A stretch of 64,000 nt of DNA from Iris pallida (Eukaryota; Streptophyta; Magnoliopsida; Asparagales; Iridaceae): assembly GCA_029216955.1 (NCBI GenBank), contig JANAVB010006999.1, positions 1,635,431 to 1,699,430 of the forward strand, given 5' to 3'. How positions within the stretch are numbered: the first letter of the stretch is position 1; every line of letters begins with the position of its first letter. Both the position numbers and the translations under genes were made by a program. Positions 1 to 20,000 of this stretch are shown piece by piece. The notes below the pieces were generated by a model. It was given only the letters and a program-made list of their open reading frames with translations. It ran no database searches and was not told the DNA's origin.

Positions 1-95
1 GTAACTGGCACCACAGAGTAGTACAGTTTGTACCATTTGCTAGTTCTATGATTATTGGATTAACCAAATGAACTGGTAAAGAGAGTGAAGTTCAC

Positions 96-8355
<8,260 letters not shown>

Positions 8356-8428
8356 TTGGGAGATGGATCTGCGGAGGAGAGGAGAAGCGAGTTTGGCTGA
8401 GTTCGCCAGAGAGAGAGAGAGAGAGTTT

Positions 8429-8436
8429 GTTATATA
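8429..8436 (-). promoter_or_regulatory. Putative TATA box of the KAR gene with CT-rich initiator region
   Basis: On the minus strand TATATAAC lies about 75 bp upstream of the KAR ATG. It is flanked by CT microsatellites, read as GA on the plus strand at about 8411-8424 and 8491-8510. Transcription starting about 30 bp downstream would give a leader of about 45-50 nt. A telo-box-like AAACCCTAG lies at 8617-8625, just before the hAT insertion. Inferred from sequence alone. Confidence 0.4.
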
Positions 8437-8844
8437 GAGAGAAAGAGAGCAGCTTTGGAGGCTCCGAAGAGTGAAGGAAAAAAAAAATGGAGAGAGAGAG
8501 AGAGAGAGAGTGTTCTTAGTTTTGCTCACCCAACTCTCATGTAACAAACAAAGCCAACTACTCAAGTGTGTGTGGGGTCCTAATATAATTTTGGGGGCCA
8601 CTTGGAAAACCCTCAACTAGGGTTTGTCGATTGTTTCGATCAATGTTTTAAAAATCGTACCAGCGATCGATCCGGTGAGGACACTGGGTTGGAACTTGGA
8701 TCAAATCGGTTCAATCAATAATTTAATTCGGGTTGGTTGAACCAATTTTATACGCTTATAATTTTATTTGAATATATTACATAGTATACAACTACACATA
8801 TATTACTTATGCTAAAATTAGTCAAGGATCATACATATAAGTCT

Positions 8845-10529
8845 GGGAAGATTTATGAAATACCCAAAAACTAAAAAAGTTTTATGTAAAACCCACCGCT
8901 AAAAAAACTTTCATCGCGTGCCCAGAATTAGAGAAACTTATCCAAAGCGGATTCCAAATGACCCTTTTGCCCTTCCTTTTAATTTATTGGAAACACCCAC
9001 AAAACTGCTCTTAAAAAAATATTTCAATACTCCATCTTCTTCCATACGCTGCTCACTTTCGAATCTAGGTTTTCTCCTCAAAAATCTTCAAAAACTCGTC
9101 GAAAAATTTCGGAAAGACCGGGACGAACGACAAAAGTGCTAAAACGGAGGTCCAAACATCATTTTTTTGCGAATCTAAAATTTCGAAAGGCCGTCTAACT
9201 GTGAAGCTGTTACTTTCAGTCTCCTCGACGATACGCTCATTTTGCGACAAACGGGACCTCGTTTCGACCTCCCAGTCAAAAGTTATGGCCCTCCAAAGTT
9301 TCAGCTAACCATAAAATGCAGGAGAATGGCATTCTCCGTCTTAATTTACACGGAGAATGACCATTCTCCGTCTTAATTAGGACGGAGAATGACATTCTCC
9401 GTCTTAATTTACACGGAGAATGGTCATTCCAGTGTTAAAACGCAGGAGAATGACCATTCTCCGTGTTATTCTCCGTGTTAAATGAAACGGAGAATGTCAT
9501 TCTCCGTGTTAAATAAAACGGAGAATGGCATTCTCCGTCCTAATTAAGACGGAGAATGGCCATTCTCCGTGCTAAATTAAACGGAGAATGACCATTCTCC
9601 GTCTTAATTAGGACGGAGAATGCCATTCTCCGTATAATTTATCACGGAGAATGGTCATTCTAGTGTTAAAACGCAGGAGAATGACCATTCTCCGTGTTAG
9701 AAACACGGAGAATGACCATTCTCCGTGTTAGAAACACGGAGAATGCCATTCTCCGTGTTAATTAGGACGGAGAATGCCATTCTCCGTCTTAAATAAAACG
9801 GAGAATGCCATTCTCCGTCCTAATTAAGACGGAGAATGACATTCTCGGTCCTAATTAAGACGGAAACGGAGAATGTCATTCTCCGTGTTAATTAGGACGG
9901 AGAATGGCATTCTCCGTCTTAAATAAAACGGAGAATGCCATTCTCCGTCTTAATTAAGACGGAGAATGCCATTCTTCGTCCTAATTAAGACGGAGAATGG
10001 TCATTTCCAGTGTTAAAACGTGTAATTTAGTTTTTTCAGGAATAAAGAGTTTCGTTCTTCTTTCAAAGCGATGATAATTCTTATGGAAAAGAAGAAGAAA
10101 GATCTTCTCTCCACAATTGAAGATCTGAGTTCAAATGTCTCCACGATGAAGATGATGATGATGGTGATGATGATGACGAGCGATGATCTGAGTTCGACTG
10201 AAGAAAAACACACCGAACTACGAACGATCTTTGCGATCTTTGCTGAATATGAGAGCAATGGAATTCAGATTTCCCGTGAAGAAGAAGAAGACGAAAATCG
10301 TAATCCAGATCTGAATTTTTTGAATTCAAATACATATAGATGACCAATTCGCGCGGAGGGGTAGTTTCGGTATTATAAAAATAGCAGTTTCTAGCGGGTG
10401 ACATCTAAAAGGGAATCTTCGAATATTTAACGTGAAAATAATTAATTCTGGGTATTTCATAAAACTTATCCAGCGGGTGGGCATTTCATAAAAGCCCACC
10501 CCGAAATTGGGTTTCTCAGCAATTTCCAG
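8845..10529. mobile_element. Non-autonomous Mutator-like element (MULE), 1685 bp
   Basis: Flanked by a perfect 9-bp duplication, tataagtct (8836-8844 and 10530-10538), the size expected for Mutator-like elements. The ends are imperfect inverted repeats: GGGAAGATTTATGAAATACCC on the left against an inverse right end GGAAATTGCTGAGAAACCCA. Further inside, both arms share wording such as ATGAAATACCC and CCACCGCT/CCACCCGCT. No MURA-like transposase is visible. Open frames at 8918-9142 and 10071-10343 look composition-driven (Lys/Asp/Met-rich). The centre is occupied by the palindrome array at 9318-10020. Confidence 0.8.
9318..10020. repeat. Tandem array of about 22 short palindromes (CGGAGAATG-n-CATTCTCCG)
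   Basis: About every 31 bp there is a 19-20 bp perfect or near-perfect palindrome with arms CGGAGAATG and CATTCTCCG around one or two central bases. AT-rich linkers such as TCTTAATTAGGA or GTTAAATAAAA, often palindromic themselves, separate them. A subset carries the variant AGTGTTAAAACGCAGGAG at about 9430, 9662 and (shortened) 10008, hinting at a higher-order unit. The array fills the middle of the MULE. It codes for nothing recognisable. Confidence 0.9.
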
Positions 10530-10809
10530 TATAAGTCTTTATTGCGTGTAAAGTCCAAAACAAAAGTCAAAAGCTAACCCAAAAAAAGTTGAATTGGAAA
10601 AGTCATGTTCAAACCGGTTTAAAATCCTACCGGGTCAGACGATTCAGTGGTCTAACCGGTCGGGTCGACCGGGTTAAATAAAAGAAAAGAAACCGTTTTT
10701 TGGAAAGAAAAAAAAAAACAGTGTATTGGTATTAAACCAGCCCGAAAAATTACTGGTCCACGGGTTGACCGGTTCAACTGGTTGGTCCGGTTCAATTTTT
10801 AAAACACTG

Positions 10810-11450
10810 GTTACGATCATTGTTAGCAATTTGACAAACGGAAAAATTTCGGAACGACTAAAGTATGAGTAAAAATCGGCACAATATAAGTAAAATACGG
10901 TCAAAAATTCGTCTAACAAAAAACATTTGGATTAGATTTAATTCGTGTTTGGTATGTTTCATATGAACCAATTCGGCACTAAAAATTTGGCATATATATA
11001 GGGCCCATCCACCTCTACTCCTTCATAAACAAGGGTTTAGTGTGAGAATAAGAAGAGGTTGGATGATGGAAAACCGAAATTTTTTTCTTTGATAGTTGCA
11101 AGCAACATGTACAAAGACTCTTGGATTTCTTTTTTTTGGTTACTGTGAGACTTTTTCTTCTTTTCTTTTGATATTTTTTTAGAATTGTGCCGGTCTTAAT
11201 ATCTAATAGCAGCACGAGTCAAAAAAGTTAAGACTGTTGGGTTTCTTGGTCACATTTTTTTGGCCAAATTTTTTAAAAATTCGTACGATACGCGTTTAAA
11301 ACGCTGCAGGCTTAAAATTCGCGTACAAATCCGAATTTTTCAAAAGTACGTAAGTATTATACGTTTATGTAAGATACGAAAAAATTTGCTTATAATATGC
11401 GTTTTATTCGGGTGATTGCTAACAAGGGTTACGATGACATATAGCTAGCT
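10810..11450 (-). repeat. Diverged inverted copy of the 820-bp repeat found at 28.0 and 58.0 kb
   Basis: Read on the minus strand, this stretch shares blocks with 27994-28541, including TTGCTAAC, TTTTTCCGTTTGTC, TTTTACTTATAT, and a CATCGTAACCCTTGTTAGCAAT block resembling CATGACCCTTCTTAGCAATT. It is clearly diverged and holds local insertions (about 11030-11230). The hAT element borders or interrupts it at 10809. Boundaries are approximate. Confidence 0.55.
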
Positions 11451-12982
11451 ATTTTTGGATGGCCCTAGGAGTCCCTATTTGCAAGTTCATATCGGGCTCC
11501 CATAAGCTGTCTTGTCGTTGTCATCAGTTTGCTATTTGCGAGTTTCGATACTGTGCTTCTTACAATACCCATATCGATCAATACAGATCTGATAGGATCG
11601 ATACCGATACAATTTGACATGTTCCGATCAAGATACCGACTGTTACCAACATTTGGGTCTCTTTTCCAATTAATTCAAAAAAAACTGTACAAAAAATATC
11701 AATCAACGGTGTAAATGCATAATAAAGTTGTAAAAATATGTAAAAGAATATAAGTTAGCTATATCATGTAAACCAATTTGTAACGACGACTATTATTTAT
11801 TCAATTCAAAAATTATTAAGAAACAACACAAAAAATAACAAAAACTATACCTAAATGTATAAAATATCTTTTTTCTAAAATTTTAATAATTTATTAACAA
11901 TTATTTGTTTTTGGATACCAAAAAATTCGATACTCAGAGCCAAAACGCCGATCCCGCCTATCCCAATACTCATAGGAAGGGTCCACAGCGATCACATATT
12001 CCATCAGTTTCCTTGTACACAACCTATCTGAATCATATTAGGCAGATGACACATTCCCAGTTTTCCAATTCGATCCGACCTATTCGTCTTGTAGCGCTAT
12101 TTACTCGATTGCAGCAACACATTGTCAAGATTGCATGACCTCGAGAATATTCAGAGAATTTCAAATCAGGTTATATGCAGACACAGTTGGCTAGCAAATC
12201 AGCCCAAAAAGAAAATAAAACGCGAATTCATTGGAACAAGTAAATGAAAATAACCACATAAAGATCAGATCAAAGTACTCCCTTTTTTTTTTTTTTTACG
12301 AATATGAAGATCAAACCGACGCTTTTACACTGTAGACAGAGATCTCAAAAGACATACATCTGGCCTACCGAGGATTACACGTATTGCCAGGAGCATACAT
12401 TAAAAGAGAAATGAGCATACACTACAATGTTAAATAAGCATAGCACCAAACTAACTGCAAAATTATGCACAATAAAAGCAATTTGTTTGATTACATCTAC
12501 ATCAAGTGAAATTGTACACTTACTACCCACAGATGTCAACACCTTACATTCAATAGCACAGCACTCTCCATTCAAAGATTTGAGAACACTGATCCATCGC
12601 CATAGCCCAACACATTCGAAACAATAAAAGTAAATCAGCCAGCAAGAACGCCCAAATGCAACTTAACCAGCAATAGATAAGAGTCCTACAGTCCAGCCAT
12701 ACATGCAATGTACATATCTTCCTTCCATTAGGTCGAATTTTGCTTCTAACTTCCAAAATTGAAGGCTGCCTTTGCAACAGCCCGAAACAAAGAAGAAAAA
12801 CAACAAAAGAAACTATCAGAAACATGATCAGCAATAGCAAAAACATAATGCTTCGGAAGATGCTTAAAGGAGCAGGCCAGAACTTTGTACCGGCTGCCCA
12901 GTTCCTTGTTGCTGACCAACATATGTTTTCGACTGCAGTGTACATGCTAACAAAACAAGCAGAGGAACATAGCAGGGAGAGT
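11451..12982. other. Intergenic/3' flank of the GTE gene
   Basis: Sequence between the inverted repeat and the GTE stop codon at 12983-12985. The right part (about 12300-12982) is probably GTE 3' UTR. There is a T-run near 12283-12297. No other gene, RNA or mobile element was recognised. Confidence 0.5.
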
Positions 12983-15900
12983 TCAGTCAATCTCTCCTTC
13001 CTCTATATCAATTGTAGGAGCAATCCTTGGCTCAGCCTCTTCTTCCTCATCATCGTCGTCTTTCATAAACAGCCCTAGCTGCTCCAAAGGGTTACTTCCC
13101 CCAAGTTTGAAGCCCCCCATGCCATCGTGAGCGTGGTCTGGGCTCATTTCATCAACACAGTTAGGTTCATGCTCACCTGGAACGGATCCGAGCATTTCTA
13201 GGTCCTTGAGAATTAGGCAATTTTCATTGATTTCCACCGTCTTCTCCATCTAAATGGTGCGAAGCAAAAAACAGAAACAGTTAAATCACAGAGCAGAACC
13301 TGTGTATACTGTATACTGGCAAGGGACTGGGAAAAAAGCAAGCTAATCTTACCCTTAGCAGGGCCTGACGTGCTGCTTCTCTTTCTCGTTCACGCTGGCG
13401 CTTAGCTTCAGCTAGGGCTTCCGATTCAGCTTGCTTACGAGCAGCTTCAGCAGCTTTAGCTTCTGCTTGAATCCGAGCTTTCTCTGATTGTGAATAACAA
13501 AATAAGTGACAGCAGAAAAAACAAATTCAAACAACTAGAGGAAGATCAGAAGAAGAAATAATACCTTCCCGTTGCTGCCTTTCAAGTTCTTCTCTCTCAC
13601 GTCTCAACTTCTCAGGATCCCCCTTTTCACCCTGACTCAACATCAAGCCATCATTTCAAATGGAGAATCAGAGCAGTAACCATAAGCAAACTATCGAAGT
13701 TAAGCCTAGCAACTCCAGTAACCAACCTTGTCAAGTGTCTTCTCACGGGCTTTAAGGATTGTATCAGCAAAGCGGCTCCTCAATAAAGCTGCACGGTAAA
13801 GCTTGTCCGGGGAGACCTGCCTCTCAGATGGAGCATTCTCCCCTAAAATTTTAACAGGGAAAAGATGAGCTGATCCGTGCAAATTTAACGCTCAGGACCC
13901 TTGGGGCCTTACAGATTTCTTCTCAGAAACTCGTGCTTACCCTCTTGCTGGGCATCTACCTCAACAGAAACAGGTTTAGGTGCACCCTGGTATCGTTTAT
14001 CCACCCCATCTAAAGATCCTGAATGTTCAACACATCCATAAGAAAATATTAATGTTTAGAGCATAGAAATTCATAACTTATATAATAAATGCATTTCAAA
14101 TTATCTTGGTAAATTGTGATCAGCAACAACTCACTGTTCATGTGAAGTGGATTCATCATGTCCGTCATATCTTGCTGCAGAGCTGTGTTTGGTCTTACAC
14201 TGCCCTGCAAAACAAGGCAAATAATATAATCAAACGAAGAAGGAAAAAAAAAAAGCACAAAGGAAGCTCTTCGCTCATATGCCTAAGCATACAAAAAGCC
14301 AGGTGGAACATCAATTTCGTTTTCGGATCCATATATGAAACTTAAAAAGCAGCATTCAGTGGTTAGATGAAGCAAGAAATAATTAGCATTTCCAGAGATT
14401 ATAAATCAATAGGATTTGATCCAAGACACTCCTTTCCAGTATAAAAATCAAAATTAGCGGAAGCAGAAACTTAAATTATTTCCTACCATGAATTAATATG
14501 CTTGAGACAATTTTGAGATATACAAACTACTCAACTTTCATTTTTTCTGTGGAGATCATATGCTTTATAAACACAATAAGACTCATGCTTGCCTTGTGCT
14601 GGAATCAACTGGTTTAAATTAAAAGTTAATATAGGAGGATTTAAACCGAAAACCCTCCTTCCAATTTGGAAGACTATATGGTTTACAAACACGCGAAGAC
14701 TCATGCTTGCCTAATACAGGTTCAAATGCCAATCACTTTTAAGTTACAAGTCGGTCTACAATTTAAAGTTAAACCTCCTTCTATCAAATGATTTAGATTA
14801 CCAAAAGCAAGACTTTGTGTTATTTCCTTAAAGAGAACTATAAGCTTGAAAGGATTTAGGAGTTTTACCATATTACTTGACTTTTATTTTTTGGAGCACA
14901 CTATTACTGATCACGACTTGTGCGCATTCGGACTTACAGGCTTGGCTTAGACCGGTTTTGAATGTAAATGGTTTTAAGTTCAAGCCAAGCCATATAAACA
15001 AACCCATTGCGATATGCCGCGACTGTAAACTAGTAATATAGAAGATCCAGTAGCTTTAGTTGGGAGTATTTACAGAACTGACAAGATTTAGCAATAAAAC
15101 ACTGATGGCTCTACTTAGCTAACGATACCTCAGCAGCCTTTGCAGGACTAGCACCCCTTTCATCTGATTCACTTCCAGATGAACTACCAGAATCAGAATC
15201 TGTAAAGAAAAGAAAAAAAAAACAGATTTATTCAATTGAAATTTGGAATTCACTTACTTCTACCAGATAGAAGGAACCCATGAAATTGAACATTTCAAAA
15301 GCAGAAGGGGGTAAATAAACTCAAAAAGTTCCAATCTTTCATCATAAAAGAATACGCCCCTTAATTTTGCTACAAATGACAATTACATAACAGAAGTTAA
15401 AAAATAATCCACCTAGTAGATGCAATAATAACTAATCAAAAGAAGCAATTATTAGTTCGCAGGCCACATGGTTTTATAACTTTGCGTGTGATCTCCGTTT
15501 TCAATCCCTAGAATCATGATTTCAATTATCAGCAGTTTCGAGAGTTCTGGCCACGGGTTATTTTTCTCTCAGGTTTTTGCACCCTTAAACAAATTCACAT
15601 ACTTGGGTGTTTGTGTGTGTAATATAATCTTCGGCCATATCGTTCTTCAATTAGGAAAACTGAACAGAACTGACCGGAAATAATTCTCTGCATAGGTTTT
15701 GGACTGGTACTCCGAACCACTTACATTCCTAGAAGGACATGTACAGTTGGACAAATATGAGAGAAAATGTCTACATAAGTTTCCTGGCATCGTAACATTT
15801 TCAATAATATCCACTGCCAAATGTTGCCATCTACTTTTTTCATTTAATCTTCCCAGTCTAAAAGAATTTAGAAGGTTGGCTCCAACACTGAAAAACGGTG

Positions 15901-16963
15901 TCACTGATAAATACATTCCAAAAGAAAATGAGCAAGTCCCTCTATAGCACGACGAACAACGGTACAATGTTATTTGAAACCATTCAAATAGGTCAAAAGC
16001 ATGTTATCAATCTTCTGAAGGAATTTTCTCATATCATAAATGTGGTTTGTAGTCTACCCCATTTTCTAAGTAGGAGAAATCACCTTGTATGATCATGATG
16101 ACCTCATATATTGCACATATTGTACGAAAACCAATCAAATCATAATTGTTAGATATAAAAATATATGTAAATATAAATAGTTATAACCAACCATGGAAGC
16201 ACATAAACAAAAGTAATTGCAAACAAAAAATATGAAGCCAGAGTTATGATCAACGATTAAGGGTCCGTTTGGATAGACTTTCTGAAATTTTGTTCTGAAA
16301 ACAGTTTCTAAAAGTAAGTTATAAAGTTGCTTTCTGAGTAGAAATATTCTAAGTTTGCGTTTGGTTACTTTCATTTGGAAAGTAATTTAAAATTTTATTT
16401 TTGGAGATTCTGTTTGGTAAAATATTTTTAGAGAGTGGTTTTCTTAACTGTGTCCACACTATTATGTGTCCATCTATGTCCAATAAACAATTTTTTGTAT
16501 CCGACACACGTGTCCACCACAGATATCGAGGCTCGACGAGGACTCGACACGCCGCCGGCTCGCAGTCTAGCAGAGGACATTTTTCCGCCGCCGGCTCGCA
16601 GTGGAGCGGAGGACTCGACTCCGCCGTCGGGTCGCACTTGAGCGGAGGAGGACTCGACTCTGCCACAGGGTCCGCCGGGTCGCAGTCGTGCGGAGGAGGA
16701 TTCGTCGTCCCAAAACCCTAACCCTAAGGCTCGTCGGAGGAAGGAGCTGGGGGAGTTCGAAGAGGGAGGAGGGAGGAGGCGGCCGAGTTCGAGGAGTTTG
16801 AAGAGGGAGGAGGCGGCCGAGCTCGGGGAGTTTGAAGAGGGAGGAGCTCAAGAAGTTCCAGGAGGAGGAGGAGGAGGAGGAGGAGGAGAGAAGAACGTGG
16901 GGAGACTTGGGGGGGAGGCCCTTCGAGAGGTGTTAGCTCTCCATTTTTTTTTCCTGAGAGATG

Positions 16964-17006
<43 letters not shown>

Positions 17007-20000
17007 TGACAGGAGAAAGAAACGAGGGAGTGGGGGGGGGATGGGTTTTTGGGGCCCACCTTGGTTTTTTCTTTGAAACGTTTGTTGGGAAAAGTGGTAA
17101 AAACCACTTTTCTGAATGCAGCTTTTTAACAGTTGCTCTCCCAAAAAAATTTCCAAAATATTTTTCTGAGTTGAGTTGTCGAAACACAACTTTGTCTCCT
17201 TTTTGCTTTTAAACTCAGAAAACAACTTTTAAAATAGCATACAAACAGGCCCGCTTTTGGGAATACCATACAATTTGAACAAAGACAGAAGATGGTTGGC
17301 AACTGTGGATGTGCCTTAGTTATTGACAATATGATCTTCAAAAGACACGATAACAGGAGGCACACCTCTATGCCAGTCAATATAAGAGCATGTTTACTCA
17401 CATCAAATTATGATCAGATTCATCCCAAGCAGAATTGATAATGGAGAAAAGGGTACCAGACATCTTGGGGTCCTCAAAAGTCACAACCCTAGAGGAAGAA
17501 AATTGCCTCATGGAGTTTGACTGCACGAGGATCTTATATAGACCCCCCATGCAGCCCCGACCCACAAGGGGAGGGCAACAACAAGCAAATGTCTTGTATT
17601 TCTTATCAGCAAAATATCAAATAATCCCTTTCCACTACAAAAACACTCAAGACCTCCATTTGACCTCTCTCCACATAACATTTCTCCTTTCTCACTCCAA
17701 CTTGAGGATAATTGAATTGATAGATACTGAACAACGTCACCTGAAAGACCATGCACCTAATACAATAGAGATATTCCTGCTTTATAACCAAATTCTACAA
17801 ATCCTTTTAAATGTCATGTTCCATGCAGAGAGATTATATTTGCTTCTACATTAGGCTTACCTATTTGTATTGCTAAGGAGAGATTCTTGGCTACCTACCA
17901 CAGGTTCAAAACCATCAATCCCCACCCCTCCAAAAAAAAACTAACAACAAATGCAGGAGGAAAACAGTGTTTCAAAGTTCAATACAAGAACTGTTGAAGA
18001 ACACCAGCATCAACCACTGGAAGCAGCAGTACATACGAACACAAAAAAATCAACAGAAATCTTCCGTCATTAATGGGAAAGTGCAGTGAGACACCTAGGC
18101 ACAAAGTGCAACAAGGCGCAGGCTAGCACCACGCTTCATCCGAAATGTGCCTAGTCATCCCAAGGTTATACGCACTCCTTGGATGAGATGATGAGGCATC
18201 TAGGTGCATCCATGTCTACGCTGATTTTGAGAGTTCTTTTCTTGAAAAAAGGGGAAAAAAAGAAAAGAAAAAAGGAGAAGCTCCAAGGCCCAAAGCTGAC
18301 CGCCAAATAAAGATAAATTTACTAAGCCTATTCCCAACTCGACTCTCATCTTAAAACTCAACTCCAGCTCACCGCCACCATCACCCACCAACCTTGCCAA
18401 AAACCGCCCCAACTCAAACCAACCGTCTCTGTCTTTCTCTTATCCCATCAAACTTGTCCCCATCCATCTCTTCTTCCTCCCCTACCAACCTCGTCGCAGA
18501 CCGACTTTCCCTTCCACCCCCATCACCCTCGCAGCGACTATAACAACCAAGACAACATCTCTTTGATGCAATCACAATCCTCCTGGACGACATCTCTTTG
18601 ACGCACTCACACTTGACGCAATCACGTAGTCGACGTATCCACCTCAACTTCTCCTCTATTATCCCTTCACAAGGGTCAACACCTCCTCGAAGTCGCAAGC
18701 ATATGCAAAATGAAGTATTATGAGATAAATATGTTTTTACACTTTGCATTAACTTTTTTTAAGTGTGCCTCGCTTTTCCACTTAAGATCCATGAGACCTT
18801 TGTGCCTATGTGAGCTTTTCACCACTGACAACCATGGTGAAAAGCAGGTTTCAGGTACTACATTAGGGAAGATATCACCTTCCTCTGAACCTAGAAGTTG
18901 CTACAAGTGCCATTTATATTTTAAAAAGAGAGAGACTTAAAGACTTAATCACCTATCACCGAAATTTTTTTCCAATCAGGACAGTTGGCAGCACATAAGT
19001 TGTGGTAGCATGCTTAGTTAACACATTATTTTCTCTCTAACCTGATTGGGGTAATATTAGGATGATAGGCGATTGAGTGAAAGATTTCTATCTTAAAAAT
19101 TCAAGTAAATCTAATTGTAAAATGTCAAATTATTTCCATTGCACATAAGTTATGTTTTTCAAATTTCTTCAAATAAAACCCCATTATACATAAATCCCAA
19201 AAAGACCAACATGGCATAGACAGCTTAAATATTGCATTGCCATCAAGTTTAACATTCAAGTAAAAAAATGGCCATGGCAGCAGGGGACACATTTCACACG
19301 AGCATTTGAACATGAATCTGAATCGTGATTATAATCATACAGATAATCACGGTTTCCAATCATTTCTAGAACAAGGCAAACAGACTATTCCACTTTTGGG
19401 TCAAACCGCCCTAGTTATCCACCAATCGACAGCAAGCATTAATGAGTGTTGCCCACTATTGTAAGTCACCTCTTGTTCTCTTCCTCCTCTATCCATATCA
19501 TTTTCTCTTTCCTTTTCCAATCTGAATTGGTGTCTGGAAAGTGCCTGACAAACCCGAGCAAAATCCTTCCAAATCCAGCTGAACCCATGTATCATGTTGG
19601 GAGACAGATCCAGGACTATGACGTGTTTACATGACTAGCAAACAACAAAGCAGCAATTGCAAAACTCCTGGAGCAGTCTGATCAGTTCCATGCTGGACAC
19701 GGTAAAGAACACGAATGAAAATGGACTATCGTCGCTACCTCTCTGTTATAGGAAACCAAAAGGTGAAAAGTACAACTGACCACAAACCTTAACATTAACT
19801 CCAGCATGCCAATATTTGATGCTTCCAAGTTCGGATGCAGTTAGTGCATGGGATGAAATTTAAAAGCCAGCCTGCTAAACCATTGCATCTCAAAGCACAA
19901 CTTGGTTGCTATTATACAATAGTATCTAGTTCTTACTACAATAAGAAGATACTACCACAAAACCAAAGCAATAAATGGAAGCCTTTCGTCAACTATTCTT

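Larger units (their letters stand above)
8641..10809. mobile_element. Non-autonomous hAT element interrupted by a Mutator-like element
   Basis: The left end CAATGTTTTAAAAATCG and the inverse of the right end, CAGTGTTTTAAAAATTG, form matching termini, followed inside by CCGGTT-type subterminal motifs. Flanking 8-mers gtttcgat (8633-8640) and gttacgat (10810-10817) match at 7 of 8 positions, consistent with a slightly decayed hAT duplication. Without the inner insertion and its extra 9 bp, the element is about 475 bp. It has no transposase and lies in the KAR upstream region. Confidence 0.8.

Noticed and set aside
9318..10020. CRISPR-like look of the regular repeat array
   Set aside because: Linkers are repeated rather than unique, units are palindromes, the DNA is plant nuclear and lies inside a MULE; there are no cas genes.
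10071..10404. Short acidic/Met-rich open frames inside the MULE as a captured gene
   Set aside because: GATGATGATG-type repeats explain the composition; no similarity to a known domain and both strands are open.
16349..17225. Many overlapping open frames of 80-130 codons on both strands
   Set aside because: They arise from GGCGGC, GAGGAGG and GA low-complexity sequence; frames are open on both strands at once and show no domain.
16253..17260. 8-bp target duplication for the 1-kb TIR element
   Set aside because: Flanks read acgattaa and gcttttgg, which do not match; 3-bp and 9-bp versions fail as well.
17435..17854. 139-codon plus-strand frame in the GTE intron
   Set aside because: AT-rich, no domain and no supporting splice structure; the opposite strand is also partly open.
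18200..18749. Open frames in the 18.2-18.7 kb segment as a captured gene exon
   Set aside because: Pro/Ser/Thr-rich simple sequence with no recognised domain; likely internal sequence of an old hAT-like relic.
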